Source: Lentisphaeria bacterium
GTDB taxonomy: Bacteria > Verrucomicrobiota > Lentisphaeria > Victivallales > Victivallaceae
Direction of reading: 5' to 3'
NCBI GenBank assembly: GCA_017456285.1
Contig: JAFTJQ010000004.1
Location: 62,001 to 126,000 of the forward strand
DNA: 64,000 bases
In this document: positions 54,568-62,663 of the stretch, one piece after another
Numbering within the stretch: the stretch's first letter is position 1
Layout of the letters: every line of letters starts with the position of its first letter
Program-made: the position numbers and the translations under genes
Notes under the pieces: model-generated
Told to the model about the DNA's origin: nothing
Seen by the model: only the letters and a program-made list of their open reading frames with translations
Database searches by the model: none

Positions 54568-55326
54568 CTACAACTTGAAATAGGAAGTAGCTGAATTGCA
54601 AAATTCAGCGATGTCCGGAAAAGTAAATTCAGCGTATTTATCGTAATCGGTTTCTTGAGCATTAACGATGATTAACTTTTTATGATTCACTCTGCCCGCC
54701 ATCGGCAAAGTCGATACCGGCGTAACCGTCAAACTGCTCCCCAAAATTAAGGCAACATCCGCCCTCTCGAAGTCCGCAAATGCCATATCCAGCAGCTCTT
54801 CATCCAAATTTTCCCCGTAAAAAACTACCTTCGGCTTGATCAAGCCTCCGCAACTGCAATATGGCACTTCGCCTTTTGCCGATTTTTCAACTATTTCGCT
54901 AATTGAAAAATCACTTTTACCGCACTCAAGGCAATAATGCTCCACCAAATTGCCGTGGAGTTCATAGGCGATTCCGCCTGCTTTGGTATGCAATCGGTCA
55001 ATATTTTGGGTATAAATATGTCGGCAGATTCCTCGCTGCTGCATTTTAGCGAGGGTAATATGGGCAACTGACGGAACTTTATTCAACATAGGGTACAGGA
55101 ACTCATTCGCGAACCCATAAAAAAGGTCAGGATAGCGTTTGAAAAATCCCAGACTCAAAAGCGTTTCCATCTCGAAGCCACCGTACTTGGTATTTGAAGT
55201 ATAAAATCCGTTTTGTCCTCGAAAATCAGGGATGCCTGATAATGTCGATACCCCTGCTCCTGTCAAAACTACTACATTCTCCGCACAATCAAGCAACTCA
55301 AAGCACTTTTCGTATTTTTCAACCAT
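54568..55326 (-). CDS. cobB: Sir2-family NAD-dependent protein deacylase
   Basis: 252 aa. GAGVSTLSGIPDFRGQNGFY binds NAD, YTQNIDRLHTKAGG and ELHGN contain the catalytic Asn, Asp and His, and a four-Cys zinc site is formed by CLECG and CSCGG. ALILGSSLTVTP and IIVNAQETDYDKYAEF complete the Rossmann part. Removes acyl groups from lysine using NAD. Stands between the GH36 and CDF genes with small gaps. Confidence 0.93.
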   Translation of the reverse strand: MVEKYEKCFELLDCAENVVVLTGAGVSTLSGIPDFRGQNGFYTSNTKYGGFEMETLLSLGFFKRYPDLFYGFANEFLYPMLNKVPSVAHITLAKMQQRGICRHIYTQNIDRLHTKAGGIAYELHGNLVEHYCLECGKSDFSISEIVEKSAKGEVPYCSCGGLIKPKVVFYGENLDEELLDMAFADFERADVALILGSSLTVTPVSTLPMAGRVNHKKLIIVNAQETDYDKYAEFTFPDIAEFCNSATSYFKL

Positions 55327-55372
55327 GACAAATCATTCCTTTTTCGCTTCAAAAAACACTCGGTTGAACGCT

Positions 55373-56542
55373 CTACACATAGGAATTCATAAATTCAATT
55401 TGCAGCTCAAGCTGTCCTGAATACTCCTGCATAGCTTCGCTCAAGGACTTTTGAATTTCTCCGCAACTTAAGTAATAATTCCTCGGTATCAACATGTGGA
55501 AATTCAAAATTATCCGCTCTTCAGATTTCCGCAACCGAAAATCATAAACCTTGAATTTATTATCAAACTCGGCAACTTTCTGCTCCAACTTCACTCGCCA
55601 CGAACTTATTTCCGGGTCAAATGTATTGCAGGGGTCACAATGGAGCAGCAAATGCACCGGCATCTCCTGCCCAATCATCACTTCCGTACTCTCCAATAAA
55701 TCATGTACCGCCAACAAATCTCCGTCCAAATCAACTTCCGCATGTGCCGTCGCAAAATACTGATTAGGCCCGTAATTGTGAATGATTATATCATGCACCC
55801 CGGTAATGCCTTTGACACTCAAAATTTTTGCTCGCAACTCGGAAACGAACTCACTTGACGGCGGCTCTCCGAGCAAGGGATTAATGGTATCTCGAAGCAC
55901 TTTCACTCCGCCAAAAAGCAACAATATTGACACCAGACCTCCTGCATAACCGTCGATGCCGATCCCCCAAAATTTTTCAACTGAAATCGCTAAAATTATC
56001 ACCGAAGTTCCCAGCATATCACTCAAACTGTCAAATGCCGCAGCAATCAACGCCTGCGAACTGATTTTTTTGCCGAGATAGCGGAAAAAGAAAAACAGCC
56101 ACGCTTTGAAAAGTAATGAACTTCCGACCACCCCAAGCATAATCCAACTCATATTCAAACTGTGCGGCTTAAATATTCTCATAATTGACTCTTTGAGGAA
56201 ATCAAACCCCATTGAGATAATGATTATTGATACCACCACCCCGGCAATGTATTCAACCCGTCCATGACCGAATGGGTGGTCGCTATCTGCCGGTTTACCT
56301 GAAATTTTGAAACCGATAATGGTTACAATTCCGCTCCCGGCATCGGACAAATTATTGATCGCATCGGCGGCAACCGAAACGCTTCCCGACAAAATTCCGA
56401 CACTTAACTTCAACAGAAAAAGCAAAAAATTGACACAAATTCCGACATATCCGCCCAAAATTCCATAATTTAATCGGACTTCAACATTGGTAATTGCTTC
56501 ATAATTGCGAACAAATCTTTTTACTAAAAATTGGGTAAGCAT
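55373..56542 (-). CDS. Cation diffusion facilitator metal efflux transporter
   Basis: 389 aa with six membrane helices then a cytoplasmic domain. VAADAINNLSDAGSGIVTII contains the Asp pair of the zinc site; PADSDHPFGHGRVEYIAGV is the CDF signature. In helix 5, AAAFDSLSDMLGTSV gives further metal ligands. The C-terminal domain is extended by about 90 residues beyond the usual ferredoxin-like fold (VHDIIIHNYG). Exports Zn2+, Mn2+, Fe2+ or similar. It lies about 46 bases upstream of Sir2. Confidence 0.92.
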   Translation of the reverse strand: MLTQFLVKRFVRNYEAITNVEVRLNYGILGGYVGICVNFLLFLLKLSVGILSGSVSVAADAINNLSDAGSGIVTIIGFKISGKPADSDHPFGHGRVEYIAGVVVSIIIISMGFDFLKESIMRIFKPHSLNMSWIMLGVVGSSLLFKAWLFFFFRYLGKKISSQALIAAAFDSLSDMLGTSVIILAISVEKFWGIGIDGYAGGLVSILLLFGGVKVLRDTINPLLGEPPSSEFVSELRAKILSVKGITGVHDIIIHNYGPNQYFATAHAEVDLDGDLLAVHDLLESTEVMIGQEMPVHLLLHCDPCNTFDPEISSWRVKLEQKVAEFDNKFKVYDFRLRKSEERIILNFHMLIPRNYYLSCGEIQKSLSEAMQEYSGQLELQIEFMNSYV

Positions 56543-56600
56543 TTTTCACTCCGTCAATAAAAATAATTTTTCTTAAATCTCTCTCAAACAAATCTGTAAA

Positions 56601-57449
56601 TCAATCATCAAGTGCCGCTCGCATCAAATCAATCGGTGCTTGCAATCCTGTCCAAATTTCAAAGGATTTTGCCCCCTGATAGACCAGCATATCTTTGCCA
56701 TTGGTGTAGTCAAATTGATTTTTTTCGGCAAAGTTAAGCAACGGTGTTGCATGATAAATTAAATCCACTACCTTAATTTTTTTATTCAAAAAAAGCAACT
56801 CAAAATCAAACGGCGCCGCATCACTCTCCTTTAACCCCAACGAGGTCGCCTGAATTATTACATCACTCACTTGAATTGCCTGTCCAAGTCGTTCAGTATC
56901 AGCAAGAAGTGATGTAACTATTTCAATATCGGGATAATTTTGCTTTATCGCACTTCCAAGCGATTCCGCACGCTCGATAGAGCGGTTAATGAGATAAAGT
57001 TTTTTCACCCCCAGCGAGGCAAAATGCCACGCAATCGCCTGTGCCGCTCCGCCAACTCCGACGAAAATCACTGATTTACCGCCGACAGTCATGCCGAAAT
57101 TCTCTCGCAAAGAATTCTCAAGCCCGAATCCGTCAGTCGAATAACCATATAATTTGCCGTTTTTGTTGAGAATGGTATTCACACTTTTTGCCTGCAATGC
57201 AAGTGGATCAATTTCATCGACAAAGGGCATTATCGCCTCTTTGAATGGCACGGTAATATTGCAGCCTTTGAGATTTTTTCGGAGGAACTCAGCAAATTCG
57301 CCCAATTCCTCTCGCTCCAACAGCAACTTGCCGTATGGTCTCCCCAACTTATGATACTCAAACGCCGCATTCTGCATTTGCGGTGACTTGCTGTGGCAAA
57401 TCGGATTTCCGATAACCAAATATTCAATATTTTTATCTACAATATCCAT
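56601..57449 (-). CDS. aroE: Shikimate dehydrogenase
   Basis: 282 aa. LVIGNPICHSKSPQMQNAAF binds shikimate; CNITVPFKEAIMPF carries the catalytic Lys; LDEIDPLA and NTILNKNGKLYGYSTDGFG are typical; the NADP loop is FVGVGGAAQAIAWH. Makes shikimate in aromatic amino acid synthesis. Follows tyrS by 54 bases with a terminator between, so it needs read-through or an undetected promoter. Confidence 0.93.
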   Translation of the reverse strand: MDIVDKNIEYLVIGNPICHSKSPQMQNAAFEYHKLGRPYGKLLLEREELGEFAEFLRKNLKGCNITVPFKEAIMPFVDEIDPLALQAKSVNTILNKNGKLYGYSTDGFGLENSLRENFGMTVGGKSVIFVGVGGAAQAIAWHFASLGVKKLYLINRSIERAESLGSAIKQNYPDIEIVTSLLADTERLGQAIQVSDVIIQATSLGLKESDAAPFDFELLFLNKKIKVVDLIYHATPLLNFAEKNQFDYTNGKDMLVYQGAKSFEIWTGLQAPIDLMRAALDD

Positions 57450-57463
57450 GATTTTCTCAAAAT

Positions 57464-57493
57464 AAAAAGCCCCCTTTTTAACGAAAAGGAGGC
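57464..57493 (-). terminator. Terminator after tyrS
   Basis: Minus strand GCCTCCTTTT (57484-57493) pairs with AAAAGGGGGC (57469-57478) with one G-U pair, then a T-run. Ends tyrS just before aroE. Confidence 0.75.
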
Positions 57494-57503
57494 GAATTTT
57501 TAA

Positions 57504-58796
57504 TTAAACAAGTTTTACTTCTTTGAAAGCCTTTTTACCTGCTTTAAGCATGAAATCGGCAGAATTAACTTTTTCCAGAGTAACACTGAAACTCGGATCG
57601 GTAATTTTTTCACCATTGATTGAGACAGCACCGCCGGTAACTAATCTGCGACCGTCACTTGTTGACTTGACCAAACCTGCTTCCTGCAGGAGTTTACAAA
57701 TCCAAATACCATCATTTTCAAAAACACTCTTTGCCAATGAGACACTCGGCACTTCCGCTGAAACCGCCTTTGATAAATCGACTTGCGCAATCGGACTGGT
57801 AGTTTTTACTCTGCCATCGGGATCAGCGAAACCGAATTTAGAACCTGCCGCCAAGTAGGCTTCGGTTGCGGCATCTTTGCCATGGGCAAGCATAGTTGCT
57901 TCAAATGCGAGAATCTCTTTTGCACGGTTGATATTTGCGGAATCCGCAAGAATTTCGTCAATTTCCTCAACACTGATTGCACTGAAGTAGCAGAGAAGTT
58001 TGCGAAGTTGTGAATCATCACAATTACGCCAGAACTGGTAATAATCAAAAACACTGGTTCGCTCGGTATCAAGCCAAACATTTTTGCCACCCGCAGTTTT
58101 GCCAAACTTCTGACCGTTTGAATCCATAAGCAAAGGAATTGTGAGGCAGTGAACTTCACGCTTCTCATCAGACATTTTGCGAACCAATTCTGTACCTGCG
58201 ACCATATTTCCCCACTGATCCTGACCGCCCATTTCCAAGGTACAATTCAGATTTTTATTCAGAGTATAGAAATCGTATGCCTGCAAAATCGAGTAGTTAA
58301 ATTCCAAAAATGACAAACCATTTTCCAAACGGCTTTTTACTGAATCCTGTGCAAGCATGCGGTTAACGCTGAATTTACTGCCGATGTCACGGAGAAAGTC
58401 AATATACTTAACCTCGCCGAACCAATCAATATTATTCACAAAGTGGCATTTACCCTCTTCCATAGTGATAAAACGGCTCAATTGTTTTTTCAAACACTCG
58501 GCATTATGGGCAACAACTTCCTTGCTGAGGATGTTACGAGCAACCGATTTGCCTGACGGATCGCCGATCTGTCCGGTAGCACCGCCGACCAAAACAATCG
58601 GGGTATGTCCTGCTTTCTGCAAAAGACGCATCGCCATCACGGGCAGCAAGTGTCCAACGTGCAAACTATCACCTGTCGGGTCAAATCCGACATAAAAAAC
58701 GACATTCTCAGTTGATAATTTTTTCTCAATCGCCTTTTCATCTGTCTGCTGATAGATGAAACCACGCTTTACTAATTCCTGATAAACATTGCTCAT
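57504..58796 (-). CDS. tyrS: Tyrosyl-tRNA synthetase
   Basis: 430 aa, full length. VGFDPTGDSLHVGHL holds the HVGH form of the class I HIGH motif (46-49); LNCTLEMGGQDQWGN binds tyrosine; QKFGKTAGG is the KFGKS-type loop; the C-terminal 75 residues form an S4 RNA-binding domain (GRRLVTGGAVSINGEKI). Charges tRNA-Tyr. Own promoter upstream. Confidence 0.96.
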   Translation of the reverse strand: MSNVYQELVKRGFIYQQTDEKAIEKKLSTENVVFYVGFDPTGDSLHVGHLLPVMAMRLLQKAGHTPIVLVGGATGQIGDPSGKSVARNILSKEVVAHNAECLKKQLSRFITMEEGKCHFVNNIDWFGEVKYIDFLRDIGSKFSVNRMLAQDSVKSRLENGLSFLEFNYSILQAYDFYTLNKNLNCTLEMGGQDQWGNMVAGTELVRKMSDEKREVHCLTIPLLMDSNGQKFGKTAGGKNVWLDTERTSVFDYYQFWRNCDDSQLRKLLCYFSAISVEEIDEILADSANINRAKEILAFEATMLAHGKDAATEAYLAAGSKFGFADPDGRVKTTSPIAQVDLSKAVSAEVPSVSLAKSVFENDGIWICKLLQEAGLVKSTSDGRRLVTGGAVSINGEKITDPSFSVTLEKVNSADFMLKAGKKAFKEVKLV

Positions 58797-58849
58797 AATA
58801 CGTAAATCCTTAAAAATAATTACATTAACTTATAAAATCATCATTAGGT

Positions 58850-58877
58850 AATATAGCACATAAAAATTTCTTTTCAA
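58850..58877 (-). promoter_or_regulatory. Promoter of tyrS
   Basis: Minus strand TTGAAA (58872-58877), 16 bases, TATATT (58850-58855), preceded by TG as in an extended -10. Start near 58843; leader about 45 bases. Confidence 0.65.
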
Positions 58878-58935
58878 GTAAAATAACTAATAGATATTAA
58901 ACAAAATATGGCACCATCGAGGCGTAAAAGAGAGA

Positions 58936-60516
58936 TTATTTTACTTTAACTTGAGAAGGAGTAATAACTTTTACTTCGCCGTTGCGGTAGGCCTCAACTT
59001 CAATAAGCCCGTAAGCACAAGGAATTTTGCCTTTAGCGTACTCAAGATCGCCCAAGTCAGGTTTAACCTCAATCAAACTCCCTCCCGGTTCAAGAAATTT
59101 CACCCCCAGCACTCTTTCACTCAAAAACGGAGCCGCTCCGCAACTCCAGCCGTGGCTCAAAATGTGACGCAATCCTTTATAGCAATAATTGCCGAAATCC
59201 GCATGTAAATCGGCTTTGCCCTCAATCGGAAATTCATCGATTCGGCAGGCGTTTTTCACCCAATCCAAGTCAAAATCTTCCCAGAAACTCGTTGCCCCAT
59301 AGTCAAGCATTGCCCCCCAATATTTACGGATTAGATTCAATGCCGGCACTGTATCTTTGGCAAGAAGCATATAAAATCCGTAGAATGTACTAACATCTTT
59401 GAATGGTTCACTCTCCAAAACATCACGTCTGTCGGCAAGGTGAGTAATTGTTTGCAATGCCGCAGGGGCTTTGCGATTATCGCAATCAGGCACATGTCGG
59501 CGGAGCAACTCAATTTTTTGCAGAAGCATTGAATTATTTACGCCCAAAACCTTAAAAATTTTCGCTCCGCTCTCAAGCATCCAAACTAAAAGTGCCTGAA
59601 TCCCTGCATGCTTCGACTGCGGATTGTCTTCATTGGGCCAGTCCAGAAACTTCCAATCAGGTATAATTTCCGCACCGTCATCACCGACAAATTGTGCATA
59701 ATTTTCAACAACACCTTGAATATAATCTTTATGAATAAGCAAAAACTCTTTGTCCCCACTTGCCATATAATAATCATACAGGCAGATTATAAACCAGCAG
59801 CTGTAAGTCCAAATTCCATTCATCGGCTTGCCAAGCGGTGTATCTTTGATTTTGTACTCCAGACTTTTCCTTGCCAATGAATAATCAGAATAAGCACAGA
59901 ACATCCCACGCAATTCCGGGTGCATGTCGCCCATCCAAATTAATCGGTCTCGCTTCGCTCCATCATAGATATAATCCTGCAAGCACAAGTGAAGTGTGCG
60001 AATTGCAGTTTTCCAGATTTGATTAAGTTTCTCATCTGAACACTCAAAACTTCCAGTAACCTCTAAATCTGACTCTAATGCAACAGCAATTAAATTGACC
60101 AAGGCTATTTCATTTTCGCTTAAATTAGTCAATTTGACAAATCGAAAAACGGTACTGCCAAACTCATACATTCCCATGTAAGGAATTGCCAAATCAGTAT
60201 TGATAATTGAATGGTCTTGATTTGCTTCACCGATTAACTCGCTCACTGATTCCCCGAAACGCAAATTAACTTTGCCTGCTTTCGCCCTTCCAACAATGCG
60301 GACTCCTCCATGAATAGCCATGCCGTAATCAACATAAATTGAACCATTCGGCGGAATTATGGTTCTTTCGCCGCCATATCCGCAAAACATTTGAATTTCT
60401 TGATTGCCAACGAGTTGAGAACTATTTTTCACATCTCCGTCAATTCGCAAAATTCTCTGTATCGGCAGATAATAACGTCGTCTATCATCTTTAATTGCTT
60501 GTTCAAGGAATTTCAT
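58936..60516 (-). CDS. GH78-like alpha-L-rhamnosidase-type hydrolase
   Basis: 526 aa, no signal peptide. After an N-terminal beta domain (residues 1-150) the six-hairpin barrel begins; GAKRDRLIWMGDMHPE corresponds to the GH78 motif around the catalytic acid (DCPxRDRLGWTGD). GIWTYSCWFIICLYDYYMAS, IPDWKFLDWPN and ATSFWEDFDLDW follow, and LSHGWSCGAAPFL near the end gives the usual late His. Shorter than most GH78 enzymes, which carry extra modules. Intracellular removal of rhamnose or another deoxysugar is likely. Last gene of the third cluster; ten bases after the epimerase. Confidence 0.75.
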   Translation of the reverse strand: MKFLEQAIKDDRRRYYLPIQRILRIDGDVKNSSQLVGNQEIQMFCGYGGERTIIPPNGSIYVDYGMAIHGGVRIVGRAKAGKVNLRFGESVSELIGEANQDHSIINTDLAIPYMGMYEFGSTVFRFVKLTNLSENEIALVNLIAVALESDLEVTGSFECSDEKLNQIWKTAIRTLHLCLQDYIYDGAKRDRLIWMGDMHPELRGMFCAYSDYSLARKSLEYKIKDTPLGKPMNGIWTYSCWFIICLYDYYMASGDKEFLLIHKDYIQGVVENYAQFVGDDGAEIIPDWKFLDWPNEDNPQSKHAGIQALLVWMLESGAKIFKVLGVNNSMLLQKIELLRRHVPDCDNRKAPAALQTITHLADRRDVLESEPFKDVSTFYGFYMLLAKDTVPALNLIRKYWGAMLDYGATSFWEDFDLDWVKNACRIDEFPIEGKADLHADFGNYCYKGLRHILSHGWSCGAAPFLSERVLGVKFLEPGGSLIEVKPDLGDLEYAKGKIPCAYGLIEVEAYRNGEVKVITPSQVKVK

Positions 60517-60525
60517 AAAGCAAAA

Positions 60526-61710
60526 TTATTTTTCAAAAGTTTTCATCTTTTCAGCAGCAAAAAGCAAGCATCTCGGCACATGGAAGAAAGTTTTCCACTT
60601 ACCGCCCTTTAATGTATGAGTCAACTCTCCCTTGCGGTTACAATATGCAAACCACTCGCCGTATTTCGGGTCGGCAAAGTGTTTCCACATGAATTTATCA
60701 ACCTTTTTGAACCAATCAACAAATTTCTTATCGCCTGAAACCCCGTAAGCGTACAAGCAAGCCAAAGTTGCTTCATTGTGAACCCACCAAAGTTTCATAT
60801 CATGCTGCAACTCCAAGTGCGGTTTACCGAGGGCATCCATAAAGTAATAGATCCCACCGTATTTTTTGTCCCAACCGAAGTTGAGGGTATTTTCGATAAT
60901 TTTCAAAATCGCATTGATTTTGTCCTGATTTTTCTCCTTGTCCTGTTCAAGGTAGTTAATCAAAAACCACATTGCCTCAAGGACGTGCCCCGGATTCATC
61001 TGACGCCCGATACTGCTCGATAAATCAGGTTTATCGCTATCCATCGGCATATTTTCAAAGACTAACCCAAACTCCGGCGAATAGAATTTATTAAGCACCA
61101 TATCAACTGCGACATCCATAGCATCGTCAAATTCATTGGTATCCAAACACTCTTTCATAATCAAGCCCAAATTCGCCATCATCATATAGTGACCAAGTGA
61201 ATAATATGGAGTTTTGCCCTCAAGTGATTTATTCCACTGCAAAGCACTATTGCCTGATTTGGCTCGCTCAACGTAACTTTTCATCGCTGCCACTGCCGCT
61301 TCAGCGTGAAGTTCCTTGCCGCTGATTTTATAGAGTTTCGCTGCTCCCATTGCCGCAAAGCAATCAGAGAAAAGACTGTATGGAGCCATTGCGGGTACTC
61401 CTGCTTGATTCAAAGCAAAGTAATATCTGCCATTCTCATCTTTGCCCTTATTGTAAAGAAAGTCAAAACCCTTTTCGGCAATTTCCACATAAGAATCTTT
61501 CTTATGACCTGCCAAATAAATTTCAGCAAACATATAGACAATACGCCACTGCATCCACATATACTTCATGGTGTCGTAAACTTTGCCATCACGCTCAAAT
61601 GAGGTAAAATATCCGCCGTATTGCTCGTCAACGCAATTTTTTTCCCAAAAAGGAATTACTGAATTAAGGAGTTCATCCTCATATCGCTTCGCACATTTCT
61701 GCCAATTCAT
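60526..61710 (-). CDS. AGE-family epimerase (N-acylglucosamine or cellobiose 2-epimerase type)
   Basis: 394 aa. The (alpha/alpha)6 fold of this family is marked by VIPFWEKNCVDEQYGGYFTSF, MKYMWMQWRIVYMFAEIYL, MNPGHVLEAMWFLINYLEQD and WDKKYGGIYYFMD, with WWVHNEATLACLYAYGVSG close to the end; conserved His in GHVLEA and HNEA are catalytic in relatives. Such enzymes interconvert glucose and mannose units at C2. Beside a GH2 beta-mannosidase this suggests processing of mannosides. Sits three bases after the DUF4434-like gene. Confidence 0.85.
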   Translation of the reverse strand: MNWQKCAKRYEDELLNSVIPFWEKNCVDEQYGGYFTSFERDGKVYDTMKYMWMQWRIVYMFAEIYLAGHKKDSYVEIAEKGFDFLYNKGKDENGRYYFALNQAGVPAMAPYSLFSDCFAAMGAAKLYKISGKELHAEAAVAAMKSYVERAKSGNSALQWNKSLEGKTPYYSLGHYMMMANLGLIMKECLDTNEFDDAMDVAVDMVLNKFYSPEFGLVFENMPMDSDKPDLSSSIGRQMNPGHVLEAMWFLINYLEQDKEKNQDKINAILKIIENTLNFGWDKKYGGIYYFMDALGKPHLELQHDMKLWWVHNEATLACLYAYGVSGDKKFVDWFKKVDKFMWKHFADPKYGEWFAYCNRKGELTHTLKGGKWKTFFHVPRCLLFAAEKMKTFEK

Positions 61711-61713
61711 AAT

Positions 61714-62640
61714 CTATTTTTCCTCTTTCTGACTTGCCAAATACTCCTGATAACGCTTATAAAGTCCATGTGCCGCATGGTAGCATGAATTAGGACTCAT
61801 AAAGTGCGAAAACTCAAAGGTCAAAGCATTTGAGATACCTGCTGACTCCGCCGCCTGAAGTTTCCACCATAGTTTATCCCACTTAATCGGCAAAAACTTA
61901 ATCGGCATATCACGGTCAAAAGTCTCGGCATTTGTCCAGCAATCCATACCGTATTTGTCGCAAAGACGCTTATTGATTTTGAGGAATTTCGGCAGTTCTT
62001 CAAATTGAACGTGTCCGTCCTGAAAGGCGATAATATCAATTAAACCCTGCAATTTAGACAAAATTCGCTCCCACTGCTCCTCATGGAGTTTCGGGTCGAC
62101 AGTAATTTGACCTGCAACCTTTGAACCACGCATAAAGGGAGAAATAATAATCGGCAAATTATTGGTTTTTTCTTTCAAACGCTTCGCCACATCACGGTAA
62201 CAATCCGCCGCACGATAGCCGTCGCCTGCAATCTCCTGTGCTAAATACCAACCAGAAAATGCAGGGTGTTTGCTGTATCGCTCAATAATTTCATCATTGA
62301 CTTCTTTGATAACTTTTGCCTCTGCATCGGGATCGTAATTGGGGTCAATTGCAGAGATACCGAAGTCGTAAGTTCCGCAGAAAAACTTCATATCATGCTT
62401 CTGTGCCAAATCCAAAAACATCTGAATCAAATCGGTCGAGGGAGTGAAGCAGGACTGTTCACGCTTTAATACTTCACTTGGGAATGTCATCTGACGGCGA
62501 AGTCCGCAACGAATGAGTACCACCATGTCAATACCGACTGCTTTCATTGCCTGAAAGTCTTTGTCCCACTCCTCTACACCCCAGTTCTGGTGAGGAATAT
62601 CATAACTGATTTCATCTAAAAAAGTTGCTTTAATTTTCAT
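61714..62640 (-). CDS. DUF4434-like TIM-barrel protein, putative glycoside hydrolase
   Basis: 308 aa, cytoplasmic. ATFLDEISYDIPHQNWGVEEW, MKAVGIDMVVLIRCGLRRQM, FSGWYLAQEIAGDG and DIIAFQDGHVQFEELPKF match the pattern of DUF4434-type barrels. Glu of AQEI and Asp of FQDG are candidate active-site residues. Function of this domain is not established. Between the beta-mannosidase and epimerase genes, it is likely part of the same pathway. Confidence 0.6.
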   Translation of the reverse strand: MKIKATFLDEISYDIPHQNWGVEEWDKDFQAMKAVGIDMVVLIRCGLRRQMTFPSEVLKREQSCFTPSTDLIQMFLDLAQKHDMKFFCGTYDFGISAIDPNYDPDAEAKVIKEVNDEIIERYSKHPAFSGWYLAQEIAGDGYRAADCYRDVAKRLKEKTNNLPIIISPFMRGSKVAGQITVDPKLHEEQWERILSKLQGLIDIIAFQDGHVQFEELPKFLKINKRLCDKYGMDCWTNAETFDRDMPIKFLPIKWDKLWWKLQAAESAGISNALTFEFSHFMSPNSCYHAAHGLYKRYQEYLASQKEEK

Positions 62641-62663
62641 TCAATCTTCTCCTTTTTTATAAA

